Source: Takakia lepidozioides
Lineage: Eukaryota > Streptophyta > Takakiopsida > Takakiales > Takakiaceae
Length of the DNA: 60,000 nucleotides
Direction: 5' to 3'
Assembly: GCA_030704615.1 (NCBI GenBank)
Contig: CM060731.1
Span: 43,340,001 to 43,400,000 of the forward strand
In this document: positions 1 through 12,805 of the stretch, piece by piece
Numbering within the stretch: position 1 is the first letter of the stretch
How the letters are laid out: every line of letters starts with the position of its first letter
The notes under the pieces: model-generated
What the model was told of the DNA's origin: nothing
The model's database searches: none
What the model saw: the letters and a program-made list of their open reading frames with translations, nothing else
Program-made: the position numbers and the translations under genes

Positions 1-3000
1 ACCTTACTAGGTGGACAACGCGTACAGAGACCACAGGATAAAAGGTGCATTGGCAGGGTTTATGTGTGTCGGTGGGGGGTTGGATTTACCAGACAGACAG
101 GTAGGTACTAAGAGGGATCGAATAATGCTGTTGTGTGGCTGATCTAGCTCGTTTGGGGAAATAGTCCTTGTGTAGGTGTTATTCAGGCGGTTGAAATCAG
201 ATGAACTGTGGGTTCTCAGCGAATCATAGTGCAGACTGGAAGTTGGCATGTGTGAAACCCACTGATTTTGTTTCAGAATGCCCATGTGGAAAAGGTGAAA
301 GGTCGACACTCACTCCAACGGGAAGGCTGCGTGGAATCTGACAGTCATGAGCAACAGCAACAAGAGAAACACAATGAAGGCTGATAGCTGGGAAACCCGG
401 ATCAATAATTGTTTATTCAAAGGTAAGTCTTACTAAGGGCATCAGCCTCTGACAAAGGTAGGTTCTATCCCTTTGTGTTCTGCTCACACCGGGCGCGGGT
501 CAATGGCCACAAGGCTCTATCTTTGTCCCGTGCTGCAAAATTGCGGCTCCCTGATCTTTCTGTACTTTCACAATCCCTGATCTTCATCTATTCAGTGGCG
601 TTTGTGTGTGTCACTTGTTCACTGCCTGTTGTTTCTTCTGTTCATTTATTCAACCCCAATGTCGATGTCCTGCACGTCTGTTTTCACATCTCCTTGCTAT
701 GACCGCCTCTGTATCCCCAGCGTTCCTGCGAACATTTGATATGACATACCTGGTTGGGTGGGTTGAGCCCACTGATATACCACAGCCAGCAAGCAGGTTC
801 GAAGGGAAAGGAGTATTATTAATACTAGAGAGCATCGATCGTGCAGAGTATGACGATCATTAAGCCACTGCTGCTATAGCCTTCCATTAATTCGTTTATT
901 CCTCTTTCATGGCTTTTTTCCGTACTGGATGAGGCATTTTTTTGGGGATGTTGAATTACTTGTTAGGATGTGAAACCGTTGCCTTGGATATTATGTACTG
1001 TTTTTCCATCCTATTGACGAACCTTCTCCAACTGGATGAACTTATTAACTTTTTCATCTGAACTAGATAAAATATGCAGCCTATGATGGCCCTGGACTGT
1101 TGTTTAATAATTAATTATCCTTAATTATGGCTCATTAAGGAATGAAACCCTAATCTCTACCCTACAACCTATTGTTTAAACCTAGCTAACGGATGACATC
1201 CGTCGGGTTTCGAAAAAAGTAGTGTTGATTACTCATGCTGCACGGATGAAAAATCGGGCATGGCCCTAGGGTGTCTTTCCCGCCATCAGCAGCACTCCTC
1301 GTGCTTTTGAGCTCGCGGATGAGAGTTATGGCATCTGCGTTTTGCTGCGACCCTGTCTGCTGCTTCGTATCCATGCTGGACGAGCTCCTGGGGATGCGCA
1401 ATGGCGGCGTTTTGTCTCTTCTCACAGGCGGGAGACAATGTTGTGAATGCATCGTCTCTTTCCCTCCTCTGGCTTTTATGTTTCGCGGCGGCGCTCGGGT
1501 TAGGAAATATCTCTCTCTCCCTTCTTAAACCTAGCAAGGATGCTTGTATGCTTCACTTCTCCTTAATTGTGCTGGAGGTGGCTTGCTGGTGGCGATGGCG
1601 CACAGTTATTATCTTCCCCAATCGCTCAAGGTGCTTTTGGTGATTAGGATTCTTTTTGCTTTATGTCTTTCTCTCTTGCTTTTGAGGTTCTTAGTTGACA
1701 TCGACGACAAGTGTAGGGGACTGTAATTTACCACGGGTTCCACAATCCTCACTAACATGTTGGTTTTTGTGGGGGCTTGTGATGGGACCAGGTGAGGATC
1801 CCTACTGGCTTTGAATTCTCTTGAGCTTGCAGATAAGGATGTAGGCAACGAGAACCTAGGGTGTATGGCGTCTTTACTTGGCTGCTGCCTGCAGCCCTGA
1901 TTTCGGCCCGCTTGCTCCTGGTTTGGCATGCCGATGCTTACTTTTGACTTATCTTTTGCTGCCTTTGATGGAACACTTCGGCCTGACAGGCTTGTCTCTT
2001 GAAGCCCAGCATCTGGACCTTACCTTGTCTTGAATCTTTGACATCATTGCCTGTGGATTATTAAGCTAGGTACTGTTCCGGCCTTAAAGAGGAGTTATGG
2101 TTTATGGATAAGGCATCAATGGCTGTTTGGTTCTAAGGAAGAAGAGGCCCTGTTTTTAAAGATGACAGCCTGATAAGGCAATAACAGGCCTCTTCTCAGG
2201 CCTGGATTTGGTGTGGAATGGAGCATAGTGAGATTTTAATTGCAAAACCTGGCATAAACCTCCTGGAAAACAGTGTTGGTGCTCCGAAGAGATGCTCTAG
2301 TAGCCCAGTTCATAACATCCAAATTTGTGAGATAATCTTATGATCAAAGCGAGCAGACCAATCAACTCACCCCAAAAGGTTGCTAACTGGATAGTCAGGA
2401 TCACTAGCCTTTGAGTCTCGTAGTGGTTCTTCTCTACACAGATCCGAGGAGTTGTGGCACTTTCAAAAGCTCAGTTCACCCTCTAGCTACACATGGCGAC
2501 ATGACATGCAGGCAACTACGCTAACTTGTCTATCATATATCAAAATTCCCGCAGAGGTGCGAGCTTAATATCGTAATTACTAAGCACTTGCATGGTAGTT
2601 GCGTGTCCTCACCATGAAGGTCATGGTGTAGTTTTGGCCTCCGTTCAATCCTCAACTATGGTCGTGATTAACACATATGTCTACAGAGACGTCGGGCTAC
2701 TTATATCCCAGTGTGTGATGCAAACTGAGTAAATGCTTAGTTGCAGTGGTGGGAATCAAAGCCCCAATTTTCCGCGCGGATGCCTTCGTAACGCTAGGAT
2801 GATTTGCAGGGGAAGCACCTATTGCCGCGAAATTCGGTGGCAACGGCGCTTTTCTCCTTTGTTTTTCTCCCTTTTGCTCTATCTCATCACACAGTTTCTG
2901 AGACGGGTTTTCAGCCAACAAAAGTTCTGTGAAGAAGATGCATTCACAACCGCATGGAGTGTTCGCTTAAGGGAAAGTGGCAAGCTTTATTGAAGTGGAC

Positions 3001-3199
3001 CAAATGGCAATGTCGACCTCGGTGATAGCTAAACAAGTGGCCTACAAAGTTTCAGTGTTGCAATGTAATAACAATCACTGGCTGATCTAGTTTCTGGATC
3101 CAGATTGCGTGGAACTTGGATTGACCATTTCTAGACTGACTATCTAGGCCCTGCCCATCGGATAATCCTATTATGGGGGAACGTTATCTGCCTGCGCCG
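1..3199. other. No gene supported
   Basis: Short open frames occur on both strands, but none shows a recognisable domain, splice-bounded exon or codon continuity. The stretch lies 3' of the left aminotransferase copy. Around 870-1140 it is AT-rich and otherwise featureless. It has no visible partner to the right of the assembly gap, so it cannot be said whether it belongs to the large inverted repeat. Confidence 0.5.
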
Positions 3200-5458
3200 T
3201 CAATGTAGGGAGGCAAGCCTTTGAATCAAGGCGTCAAATGCAGGCTGGCGATCCACCATGCTCACCCTACAGTACTGTGCGGAGACACCAAATGCTTCTC
3301 CACCTCGTGTAGGAATGCCTGCTCGGAGGAGGGCCTTCCGGCAGTCTTCCTCCTCCTCGTTCTTCAGCCATAGAAATGCTACTAGGACACATCACAACAC
3401 GGTGTAAGAGTTACTCGTTTCTTATAGAAATCATGCAGTTTAAAACAGAACAGTTTCACTCTCAGTGTTCCAAGTACCTGGATTGCTGGAGAACGTGGTC
3501 CCCATGAAGGTACAGTAGGCAGGCGAGGAGGGATAGTAAATTTTGCGTTGCCATGTAATGCAGATCAAATTGCCTTCCAACGAGCCTCCATCACCTCACT
3601 GTCAAACAAGAAATCACGGACAAAGAATCCAACCCCTTTTTGACCGCGTTTGGCAGAGGTTGCCTTGAGAGTACACATCCTACCAGAATGGAAAAAAAAA
3701 ATTTCCTTGGCTGAAGAAGATGAGTCTCCGCAGTCCCAAGTGAGGTTCTCGTAAGGAGGCCCGCTTAAGCTCGACTGCTGGTAACCACTCAGAATTACTC
3801 GAATCATTGTAGTCGCACGAATCTGAGAGTCTTGAGATACACCAAGTGTATTCACCTCAATAAACCTCGCCATCTTCTTAGCCACCTGAGGGGATTTCAC
3901 AAGAGCCCACCTACAAAACGAACAACCTGTCTCAGAGATGTTGTCCATGCAGGAGCATACCAAGGTAACAGCTTGTAAAACAAATGTTGTGCATGACTTC
4001 CTACATCCGATCTAGGCATGTCTAGACTTGTGTAAGCAGACTAGAATCAAACAACATTTGTCTCAAGATGCTTAGACTGTAAGTGAATTGCTTAGAGGTC
4101 ATACCCAATGCGCGATCCAGCATGTCCTGTGCACTTGGAAAGTGTGAAAAGCATTACGTCGTGATCTTTTGCACCCGTGATTGGTGTGTACGTTGGCCAG
4201 TAATAAGCCAGGTCATGAATCACTGACCCGCCAGAAGCTGTCACCTTCAAAGCTTCGCGTATTGTTCCATCATGATTGTTGGGAGACGTAACCACCTCAA
4301 TGTACGCATCATCCTCTGACTTCCGCGAAAAGGTTCTTGCGTCGCCGCCCCACTTAAATAGACCAGACCTCAGAAAGTCGACCTGTGCCGGATACGCCTG
4401 CTTGATGGGTCGATCAACAACACATGAAAAATACAGTTAGATCATCTACATTGACAAGATAGAGCCACTGTTCTACAGATCCTTTTACTCCATGACTGGT
4501 AGTACAATACGCGTGAAGTCCGAACGAATTTTTTGAGAGACAATGCCTGAGCCTCACGAAGCAGGAAATTTGATAACAGATCTTTAATCACTAGCTGCAG
4601 TTGAAGGTGAGAGGCCAGCATTTCAGGTACACTCATATAATACAATAAATTGATGAGTTTAGAACGAATCGTACGGAGTGATATGGAGCAGCAGCAATCA
4701 CTGGTGTTGGAAACGTTTCTTCCGGATTGGATTAAGCGTAAATTGCAGCTAGGAAAAGGTGGGTCGATCCCGTCCCGACAATAAGAATTTTATCTTTCAC
4801 AATGGCGTTGCCAACAAGATTATGCAAATCCCTAATTGCATCGTCAAGATCTGCATGGACAAACCAGATGCCTGCATTGTTGTATCCCTTGTTCTCCGCA
4901 AAGTAGCTCATGCGATCACTGGCTCGGGTCAGACGCTCCTGGTCGACTCCTACATAATCCCAGTAGGACTTGAACATAGTGGGATCCCCACTGGAATATA
5001 AACATGCGATCATTGTCAGTCTTATTTAAAAATCTAAAATTGAGCAAAGCGCCACTGTAGTTCAGAAGCAAGATGCAAACCGAAATAGTGCAATACATGT
5101 AAAGCTAGTGCCACAATACGTTCCAAATTACAGTTGGAGATATCACGAAGACATCATCGTGCAGTTTCCTGCAAACACACGTAGAGATTTTGTAGATGGA
5201 AAAATTAAAGGAGTACACAGGCTGTAAACAGCCATGCACTTGCAGAGAAGTCTACGGGTTCTGATGCCGAGTAGATCTGCATATGTCCCAAGTCTACCAC
5301 TTTAGCTATGAAGTATTGACAAACCAAACTCAACCAAACTGGGAGGTGAAGAGAGAGATTAACCCTCTCCGGTCAAGAATAACTCACTTATCGCAGTCCA
5401 GCATCGTACTTGCAGTTTCCGATGCCGTTGGGCCGATCGCATACGTTGCTGGAGCCAT
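3200..5458 (-). pseudogene. TAA1/TAR-type tryptophan aminotransferase, left copy (broken)
   Basis: TAA/TAR enzymes are PLP-dependent fold-I aminotransferases of the alliinase C-terminal family that convert tryptophan to indole-3-pyruvate, the first step of auxin synthesis. Six exons can be read: 5388-5458 (MAPATYAIG start, ends in a GTGAGT donor), 4675-4990 (GDPTMF, VGTGSTHLF), 4105-4397 (TSPNN, then the PLP lysine in [13 protein letters not shown]), 3910 down to about 3680 (WALVKSPQVAKKMARF), its continuation to 3478, and 3200-3379 (FLWLKNEEEEDC to a terminal TGA). Splice phases join cleanly and the product aligns with plant TAA1 along its length. Lesions: TAA at 4732-4734 where the right copy has Leu; TGA for CGA at the end of the MEARWKAI segment (3565-3567); and His for Pro in the conserved NPDG motif. 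Family is certain, non-function likely. Specificity (TAA versus alliinase-like) is inferred. Confidence 0.9.
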
Positions 5459-6318
5459 CAATCGACTAGTTTGAACGAACAAATCCGTTCCGAGATAGCC
5501 ACCCTCTATCTATTTCACTACCTGCAGGACTGTGAACCGCATTCATGAAGATTGCTGAGCCTGTAACTCTGCTGGACTGCTCGAGCCTGTCCCATCCACG
5601 TCCGTATAATCCACTGCAACGACATCAACAATGCGGATATCCATGGGATATTCCGTCCAAATGGTGGCGCAGACCTGTCCAGATATCAACCGAGGAATGC
5701 TCCCAAGGGTGGTTCCTGCCGCACTATATTACGAGGACATCCTCACGCGGATCCCACACACCTGCCTTCTCTTCCTCACTCTTTCCTCTGTCTTGTTGTG
5801 TATATGGGAACTCTTCCCTGCGAGGGCTCACCGCGATGTGCACGACCCCGACACCGACGTGGCCCGAGGTGGGGGACTTCCTCTGCGTAAAGATATAGGG
5901 TTACTTAAAGAGAAGGGAATTTAAGAGAAGAAAAGATGACAGGGCGTAAGATCCCACTGGACCTTGCGCCTAAGAAGTCATTGCCCGTTAAACAGGATAC
6001 TCCGTCAGAAAACGTCTCTGCAAATACGAAGGGAAAAAACCTGTAGGATCTACGTGTGTGTGTGTTGAGGACGACGAAGATGGAGATGAAGGCAATTGAG
6101 TCATCTTGCTGGCAGCGATGGCGAGCGCTGTGGTGGGTGTTGAGATTGATAGAGAGGAGGGCTGCCTGGTGCTAATCAAGACCCTTCGGAAATGCAAGGC
6201 TTGTTAAAGTGATAGCGACTCCTCAACAGCTTAGCTTCAGGTATGTTCAAGATTACAAGCAGCTGTTAATTGATGTTTGTTTCTCAGTGGCAGATCTTAT
6301 GTATAACTGCAATTAAAG
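5340..6318. other. Arm-specific segment with aminotransferase exon 1 and probable 5' region
   Basis: This stretch is present only in the left arm. The right arm joins the flanking sequences directly near 26487. It contains the putative first exon of the minus-strand aminotransferase (5388-5458) and about 860 bp upstream of it, where the promoter should lie. No TATA box or other element could be assigned with confidence, and the short open frames on the plus strand are not supported. No target-site duplication is visible at its edges, so a deletion in the right arm is more likely than an insertion in the left. Confidence 0.75.
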
Positions 6319-6754
6319 TATGATAGATCGACTGTTATTTTGTTCAGTAGGTGGATTGAGATCAATGAACCCTGCTTCGAGCTTACCATGTGTTTTTCTT
6401 CTACTGTCCCCTCTCTCTCCGCCACTATATTCCTTTTTCCTCATGTGTTAAAATAGCAGATCCAGCAGTACTTCTGAGATCCTGGTAGCCAGCACTCAAA
6501 ATCATTTATGAATCCCCTGTCCCAGGTGTTCAAATCCCACAGGTCACAAAAAACAGAACAGTAAATATACCTCTTCACCCCACCAAACGGAACAGAACTA
6601 TAGCTTCATCCATGCACCTGTTGGGTGTTTGTAGGACATAATAAGGTGACCAGTTCTCACTTTCTTGCACTCTTCAACTTTCCAACCAAAAACTTTGTTG
6701 ACAAAGGAAAGTGCTTTGAACTCCACAATGACACACAATCTGAATGCACAGACT

Positions 6755-9300
6755 CTAATGAGGCAGCACATTAGGAGCAGGTGGAAGAAGGTTCAACTGT
6801 AAAGCCATCTCATAAATGGCAATGGCAGCCAAAGCCTTGGAGTCAGGTGTGGAGCGCCAAAGGGTGTGGTAAGGTACTACGTGCACCTTGATCAGCTCTC
6901 CATGCTCCTGCAGGCGTGTCTATTGTCCTTGTAATGATTCTATCACCTGCCAAAATATGTTCAATCTAAGGGGTCATCACACTACATTGCTACTTTAAAA
7001 TTCTGTTCAGCAGCATATAAGTACTTAGTTCTGCCTGTTCGCATCAACCACTGATTTTTACACCAACAAGCTGGAGAAATGAGTCCATAACATGCAAACA
7101 AACAGTTATGGCAATGTGACAATTCATTGCAGAGCAAAAAAAGACCATTCAACATAGACTCTAGTACAAATGAGAACATCCAAAAGAAACTTAATAGAGT
7201 TGAAAGAATGGGAAGTGCTGAATGCTGAGGACGAGGCGCCATTCTCTCTCAACTCAGGCAGCTGGTCAGTGGTTTACTACCAAAATGGGCTGTATCCTTC
7301 AGTGGTGAAATTAAGATCTCCTCTTTGGCTGCAAATCTGTGAGTGATGATTCATTGGATCATCATTCCTTTATTCTCTAATGCTGGCATCATACATTCCA
7401 TGTCCCACTAGTAATCAGGGAATAAGCAACTGAAAAATCCAGTACTCTTGATCATACAACCTGCATAGAGGGTACTAATACCGACTGAAAGTAACCTGCA
7501 AGGAAGGCTTTGTTGATTAAGGAGGCCCAGAGGGCTCATAGCACAGTGGTGAACTCTTTAGCCAAATTGTGGCATTGAGCACAAATTGAGCAATGAAAGA
7601 TCTTCATCACTTCCACCCTGTTTGATACACAAAACCACAAAGTCAAAACAATATACAGCTGTGACATGGATCTAGACAAAACAAGAAAGGTCAGCACGCC
7701 ATACAATACAAACACTAACTTTCTCTCTTTTTCATTTTGTCAGCCAGCCACTTCCACTTGTCAGCCCAATACCAAGCTGAGCGTTAACATATAGAGATTG
7801 AAGAACCCTTGCCACCTGCCAAATAATGGCTTGGCCGTACCAAGAAAAGGTTGACGCCTGCCACAGCGAGCATAGTCTCTTCACCCAAAGGACTACTGCC
7901 TTCAGTTTGGAAGGTGCACACCTTCTAAGGGCCGTGACCGGCAGTTGCCCAAACTTCCCCCAAGGACTCGAACGACCCCAGATACCCACACATTAGGTAT
8001 CCTTTTATAGCTGGGTTGGCTATAATGGGTGACATCCAACAGCTTTGAACTCATGATCGCTCGTACGACGATCTTGTACCATTGGCCAGAGCATACTGAG
8101 AGCAGAGAGAGCAGAACACACGAAGCCGTATCAAAGAGGATAGAAGATACCGGTGAGGGGAACATTTTGCGACCAGTTGACTCGTCCAACAGAGCTGTAA
8201 GATCAACAAGCTCTGAGGTTTTGATGTGAATGCCCACTTCTTCTTCCACCTACTGAGTCCCAAGTCCCAACCAAAGTACTTCATCACCCACCTTGCAGAC
8301 TTTAAATTCTAACCAGTAAGATTCGTGGAAAAGCTTACTAGAGCTGCTTAAAAACAAAAGAGTGCTGTGGGGAGGAAACAAAAGAACACCTTACCTCTCG
8401 GGCAGCGGTTCCAACAAAGTCCCCGGCATCATCATCCAGCATGCCAGCAGGAAGCTCCAGAATGGTCCGCCCTACTGGAACCCTTGCCTGTGCACAGGAG
8501 TTGAAAACATTATCATTCAAGTACAACTTTTTGCATTTGTCGACATCATCAAGATTAACATGACACAAAACCCCTCCTGGTGGCCTTAATTAAAAGATCG
8601 CCGCAAGGATCCCAAATTACAGCTCCCATTCTGCCATAGAACCTTATCAGATGGACGAAAATCTTGTTACGGATCTACCACAGCTCTGATAAGCCACCCC
8701 ATATGCAACATTGTAGTTTACCCTAACCCTAAATGTAAATTGAGCTGAGCAGACCTGTTCAGTGAGAACTGCATACTTCTCGCCCTCACACTCCAAGAGC
8801 ATCAAAATGCCAACAGCTCCACCCCTTGCAAATACTATGCCTGGCAACTGGTTCCCCACCACAAAATATGAGAGGTGCTAGAATCAAAAGTTCTGGAAAA
8901 TTTAATACTACGCGTGATATTAACCAGACTTGTTGTAACTCTAGGGCTACACTAGCAGGGCTGTAGTCAACAATATGCTTCCTAATGTGATGTAATCTTG
9001 AAACTCAACTTATCCTTTTAAGCATATGTCATTAGCTCTATTGGAGAGTAACTTCAACCTTACTGCTCCTTTAAACCCAACACAAATTCCATGAGGGAGG
9101 GACCATGTGCGTGAGGGTTCCTCCAAGTCAATGTTCACAGGGAACAGTCCACAGGAATTCTGTATACTCGTATATTCTACATCACCATAATCCAAAGAGA
9201 TTACCTTAGCACCTGTCTCATCATCCACGACCTCAGCTTTGAACTTAACAAAGCCCACGCGCTGCCCGAACATGTCTACACTCTGCTCCTCAAACATCAC
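6755..9300 (-). pseudogene. NUDT14-like ADP-sugar diphosphatase (Nudix), left copy (broken)
   Basis: Plant NUDT14 proteins hydrolyse ADP-ribose/ADP-glucose-type sugars through a Nudix fold. Readable exons: 9205-9300 (VDMFGQRVGFVKFKAEV), 8755-8847 (LPGIVFARGGAV), 8395-8487 (LELPAGMLDDDAGDFVG), 8151-8249 (EEEVGIHIKTSELVDL, FPSP), about 7592-7617 (GGSDEDLSL, truncated) and 6755-6946 (GLQEHGELIKVHIVPYHTLW). The Nudix box is split by an intron between its REV and EEVG parts and is complete apart from the Asp-rich family variant. Compared with the right arm, 66 bp are deleted near 7591, removing the end of the fifth exon and its splice donor, and CAG has become TAG in the last exon (GGACAATAG). Here the donor after TEQ is intact (CAGGTCTGC), unlike in the right arm. 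The 5' exons above 9300 were not resolved. Confidence 0.88.
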
Positions 9301-9645
9301 ACCACAAAGCCCTTCATAGAGTCAAATCCCTTGAGTACTTGAAGGGTCCAAGGATTCAAAGCACTCCTTGATATAATCTGCAAGGCAAAAATCAAAGTGA
9401 AACAGCCTGTATGTGTGTCTGGGCCCCCATGGAAGGCTTCCTGCATGTTTAACTAGAGAGCACATTGCCAGAGTGGACACGATGCTCTCTAGGGTGATGT
9501 TAATGTCTCGAGTCAATACTTCATTAACAATGTAACTACATTGCCATTGGCTACACATGCACCACAAACCATATCACAGGGAATAAACTTCTCACAAGGC
9601 CCACACCCTTAAGGAAAGATTTCAGCCACAGGGAACAATCAACCA

Positions 9646-10062
9646 TTAATCTGTCTGCATGTAGCTATCGAGATCGGATACAACATCATCAAAACCCAAG
9701 GAGCAGGCTACGATACAGGGAACAAATGTAGCATAATCACCGTACCCTTCAGATACATGCTGCAAGCCAACCAGGTTGTGGACATGGTGGTAATCTGAAA
9801 AGTGGAAACCATGCGCATACCTGGATGAGGACTCGGCGAAGAGAGCACCGGGCTCCCCCTGCGGCACACAGGGATGCCGCCTTTTCTGCATATTCATCAT
9901 CACGGGATCTGCTGCTATCAGGTCATGATCCATTTGCTGGATCGTGGCATTGCCTTTCTGCAAATTCAACGCAGTATGATAGCACCCCGCAGAGAGTATC
10001 TCGACATCTGCCCGAGCATCTCGGCCTGTATTATCTACATAATCCGTCGCTCCTCGTAACAC
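9646..10062 (-). CDS. Unassigned 138-codon open frame, identical in both arms
   Basis: An open frame of 138 codons (starts MLRGATDYVDN) whose translation is identical to that at 22713-23129 in the other arm. I recognise no domain. The antisense frame is also identical between arms, so the identity is nucleotide-level and does not by itself argue for protein selection. It lies upstream of the NUDT14-like exons in the same orientation and could be a 5' exon or intron sequence of that gene, or an unrelated relic. Confidence 0.25.
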   Translation of the reverse strand: MLRGATDYVDNTGRDARADVEILSAGCYHTALNLQKGNATIQQMDHDLIAADPVMMNMQKRRHPCVPQGEPGALFAESSSRYAHGFHFSDYHHVHNLVGLQHVSEGYGDYATFVPCIVACSLGFDDVVSDLDSYMQTD

Positions 10063-11040
10063 ATAGGCAGATCCAGGGTTTCAATCCAGTTTCACAAAAG
10101 ACGCTGAAACATCCCCTGTCCCAGATAATCTTTCCTGGAGTCATTTTGATAAGATTCTCACTGTACCAGAATGGTACAAGAGTCCCTGATATATAATCAT
10201 AGAAGTGTAAGGTTAGTCCATCAGCAAGGCCAGAAAGCCTGCTTCCAGTTATTCTACTGGGACATAACCAACAAATTCCAGGGATGAAAAGACCACTTGG
10301 CCCCTGCAGGAGATCAAGAAATCCAGGAAAAAATCACGGGGCTGTGTCTGGTTCAAACAGAAAGCCGTATCTTTACCGACTGTCAAGATGACAATAACCA
10401 CCATCCCTTTCGTCGTGATCTGCATAAATACCTTGTCTGCCTTCACTTCCATTAAGTGGTATTTTACACATCCACTCTAGAAGCCGCCATGACATGGAAG
10501 CCTTCCCTAAAGCAATCAGGTAATCACTCCTTCGGGTAAGGATGCCAAAAGGATCTCCACTGCTGCATGCTCATCATCAAAGCGTAAAATCCCTGACAAC
10601 ACTTTAGCATCTTGCAGGGCACTCGAGAAGTAATCAAAGATTGTCAGCATTCATCCTTCGCCATACAGGTTGCACAATCGAGATACCAGCCTCTTGTAAC
10701 ACATAGGCAAGGTCCCCAATCTCTTCCACAAAGAATATTGAGACACCCCCTGAAGAGATCAAGTAAGGGATTCCCAATTTTTGTGAAAGAAATCTGCTTA
10801 ACCTCCAGGATTGTTCCTGTAAAGTATTCCTGCGGAATTGCTTGTAGTACAGAGATCATTGCTGTCAGATCATGATCGAGCCCTTGTATCCTGTCAGTGC
10901 CAAGTCACTTGTAGTTCAGGGATGATCTTCACGCCCTCCCAGATTGTGACTAAGGCTTGGTCTGTCGGGAATGTAACACAGCACGTCCAGGGGCCACTTG
11001 CAAGGGCAAAAAGACTTTGACAAGGCATCATGGAAGCGCA
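10063..11040 (-). other. Inner end of left arm, coding-like traces only
   Basis: On the minus strand a frame reading SSGGVSIFYVEEIGDLAYV and continuing to LPEGVIT looks protein-like; its right-arm twin is at 21999-22259. The neighbouring frame beginning MEVKADKVF (10249-10452) is open here but cut by a one-base insertion in the right arm (GGTAAAG versus GGTTAAG). No family was recognised and no splice structure could be fixed. Confidence 0.3.
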
Positions 11041-11044
11041 CTAC

Positions 11045-11065
11045 GGTAAATGGTCCTAATAATGC
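11045..11065 (+). repeat. 21-bp motif at inner end of left arm
   Basis: The motif begins GGTAAATGGTCCTAATAATG. It is the last shared sequence before the arms diverge. The same 21 bp occur directly repeated at 16013-16033 and inverted at 21711-21731, and a diverged relative (TGGTCCTAATATTGCGCAC) lies at 21511. It resembles the terminus or subterminal repeat of a DNA transposon, but no family could be assigned. Confidence 0.7.
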
Positions 11066-11074
11066 TCACTTTCA

Positions 11075-12805
11075 CCATATCGGAACCACAGCTTCACTTC
11101 ACCAACATTCAGCACAAGAGGAGCAGAGCAGGGCATACAAGAGCTTGGTCGTTGATTGCGACACCTACAAAATGTACTCACGAGCCACAGACTCACATCA
11201 ACTTCACTGCCTTGCAGTACAAGAAGACCCGCGTAAGACAGCAGCATGCATCAACCCCTACCTTACAGTAGCACTCTCTCTCTGCCTACTACGAATGAGC
11301 ACCCCCAAATGACTCGCACTCACTCAAGCATCAATTCTGGACCAGCAATGTACATGACAGGGGGTGCAGGCTATTTGCAACTAAGTTGTGGCGTCTCTCC
11401 ATCTCGCATTGCTTCTCCCCTCCCCTCCCCTCCCCCTGCTGGTGCTACGTAAATGGACCCATGGCACGTGGCTGGGCACAAGGACAGTGAGCAGCGTTGG
11501 ATTACTGTTCCAGCTGATTTTTTCTCGAAGACCTCTCAATTCAGCTCTAACATGAATTAGGGGCAGTTTAGGCTTTGGTGTAGGCGGGCAGTTTAGGGTG
11601 TGGTTTGGGTGGGAGCACAGATGGACCACAGGAGTGCTTGAGGAGGCTTGCTGGATTTTTGCTGGTCCTGTGCAGCATGTCTAGTAGTTCGACATGCTTC
11701 CAACCCCCAGCCCCCTTGCTGAGCAACTTGCATCTCCACTTCCAGTTCTCTGTCTCCTCATGGGCTTGACCAACCTGCCCCAATTACAGTGTGGACCAGA
11801 TGCCAGGGCACATAGGCCGGATGCAGCCATGTATCTCCAACATCAATCTCTGTTATATACATTTCTCCCCCTGCTGTGCACCCCAATGGACAAATCACTC
11901 CACTACCAGGCAGCATACATGGACCAGAGCAGTGCTTGCCAAAGCCTGCTGGCTTTTTGCTGGGGCCGTACAATGTACATGCAATCCATATTCCATTGTG
12001 CAGCAAGTACCGGGACAAAAGGAGCCAACGGCTTGATGTGATGGCAGGGGCTTGCTGGTCTCACACATATGTGCAAAGTACCTGCTATGGGAATTACACC
12101 CCTTCCCCCCCCCTACTGGGGTCAGTTCCCTCAGCTCCTGTTTCAGTGCCCTCACTTGTTCATACACTCCCCCCAACCTCTCCACTCTATTTACCTATTT
12201 CACATCTACTAGTCTGGCATTTGTCTACTTTCCACTCTGCAACTGTGGGATCAAGTGCGTTACTAAAACCGTCATTCAAAAATTATGCTTTACACATTCC
12301 AGACCACTCCACTCTTCACCAAAAGTCCCCCATTTCAGGGGACAAAGTGGACTACTCAAATATATTCAAACATGATTTCACAATACATACTCAAATAAAT
12401 TTGCGTTGCATCAAACCAGTCATGTCAAAAATATTTAGTTTCAAGAATTCAGACATGAATCTACACTATATTCTCAGACTATCTTGGCTGAAACAAAGCA
12501 GTTCTGTACAAAATTTCTGACATAACCACAAAATGAGACAGGTCCTGCGCCCTTCAAGTACTCCATCTGTGCCTGCAAATACATATAAAATACCAAAACA
12601 CATAACTTAGAAACAACAATAAGTGTTAGAAATATTCTTCAACATCTCCTCTTGCTCTTGTTCTCCTTTAGTTCTCTCATTCAGTTTGCACATCCACTGG
12701 AAATTTCGACCATAAGTCCGCACCACGACCATCATCTTCTGCAAAACAATCACAATCACATATCAATATTGTGCAAATATGTATAGAAGCAAATAAAATG
12801 TTGAC
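11075..12805. other. No gene supported; diffuse diverged repeats
   Basis: Several long frames overlap one another on both strands, which indicates low stop-codon density rather than genes. Weakly similar segments about 300 bp apart (ATGGACCA...AGTGCTTG at 11620 and 11921, followed by GCTGG...TTTTTGCTGG) suggest an old tandem duplication. From 12200 to 12800 the sequence is AT-rich and featureless; it may include the 3' UTR of the next gene. Confidence 0.5.

Larger units (their letters stand above)
3484..11074 (+). repeat. Left arm of a large imperfect inverted repeat
   Basis: Read as reverse complement, this segment matches 21702-28277 almost base for base. The inner limit is sharp: the two arms agree up to 11074 and 21702 and then diverge completely. 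The outer limit is unknown because the right arm runs into the 500-N gap. The left arm is longer mainly because it holds about 980 bp (about 5340-6318) absent from the right arm. It contains a TAR aminotransferase copy, a NUDT14-like copy and unassigned sequence. Differences between the arms are dense in the outer half and rare in the inner 1.5 kb. Confidence 0.95.

Noticed and set aside
6480-6560. GTGTTCAAATCCCAC, resembling a tRNA B box
   Set aside because: No matching A box, acceptor stem or cloverleaf could be built, and the right-arm copy lacks the motif.
11694-12520. Overlapping plus and minus frames, the longest 214 codons
   Set aside because: Three frames are open at once with no domain, no splice context and low-complexity composition, indicating stop-poor sequence rather than a gene.
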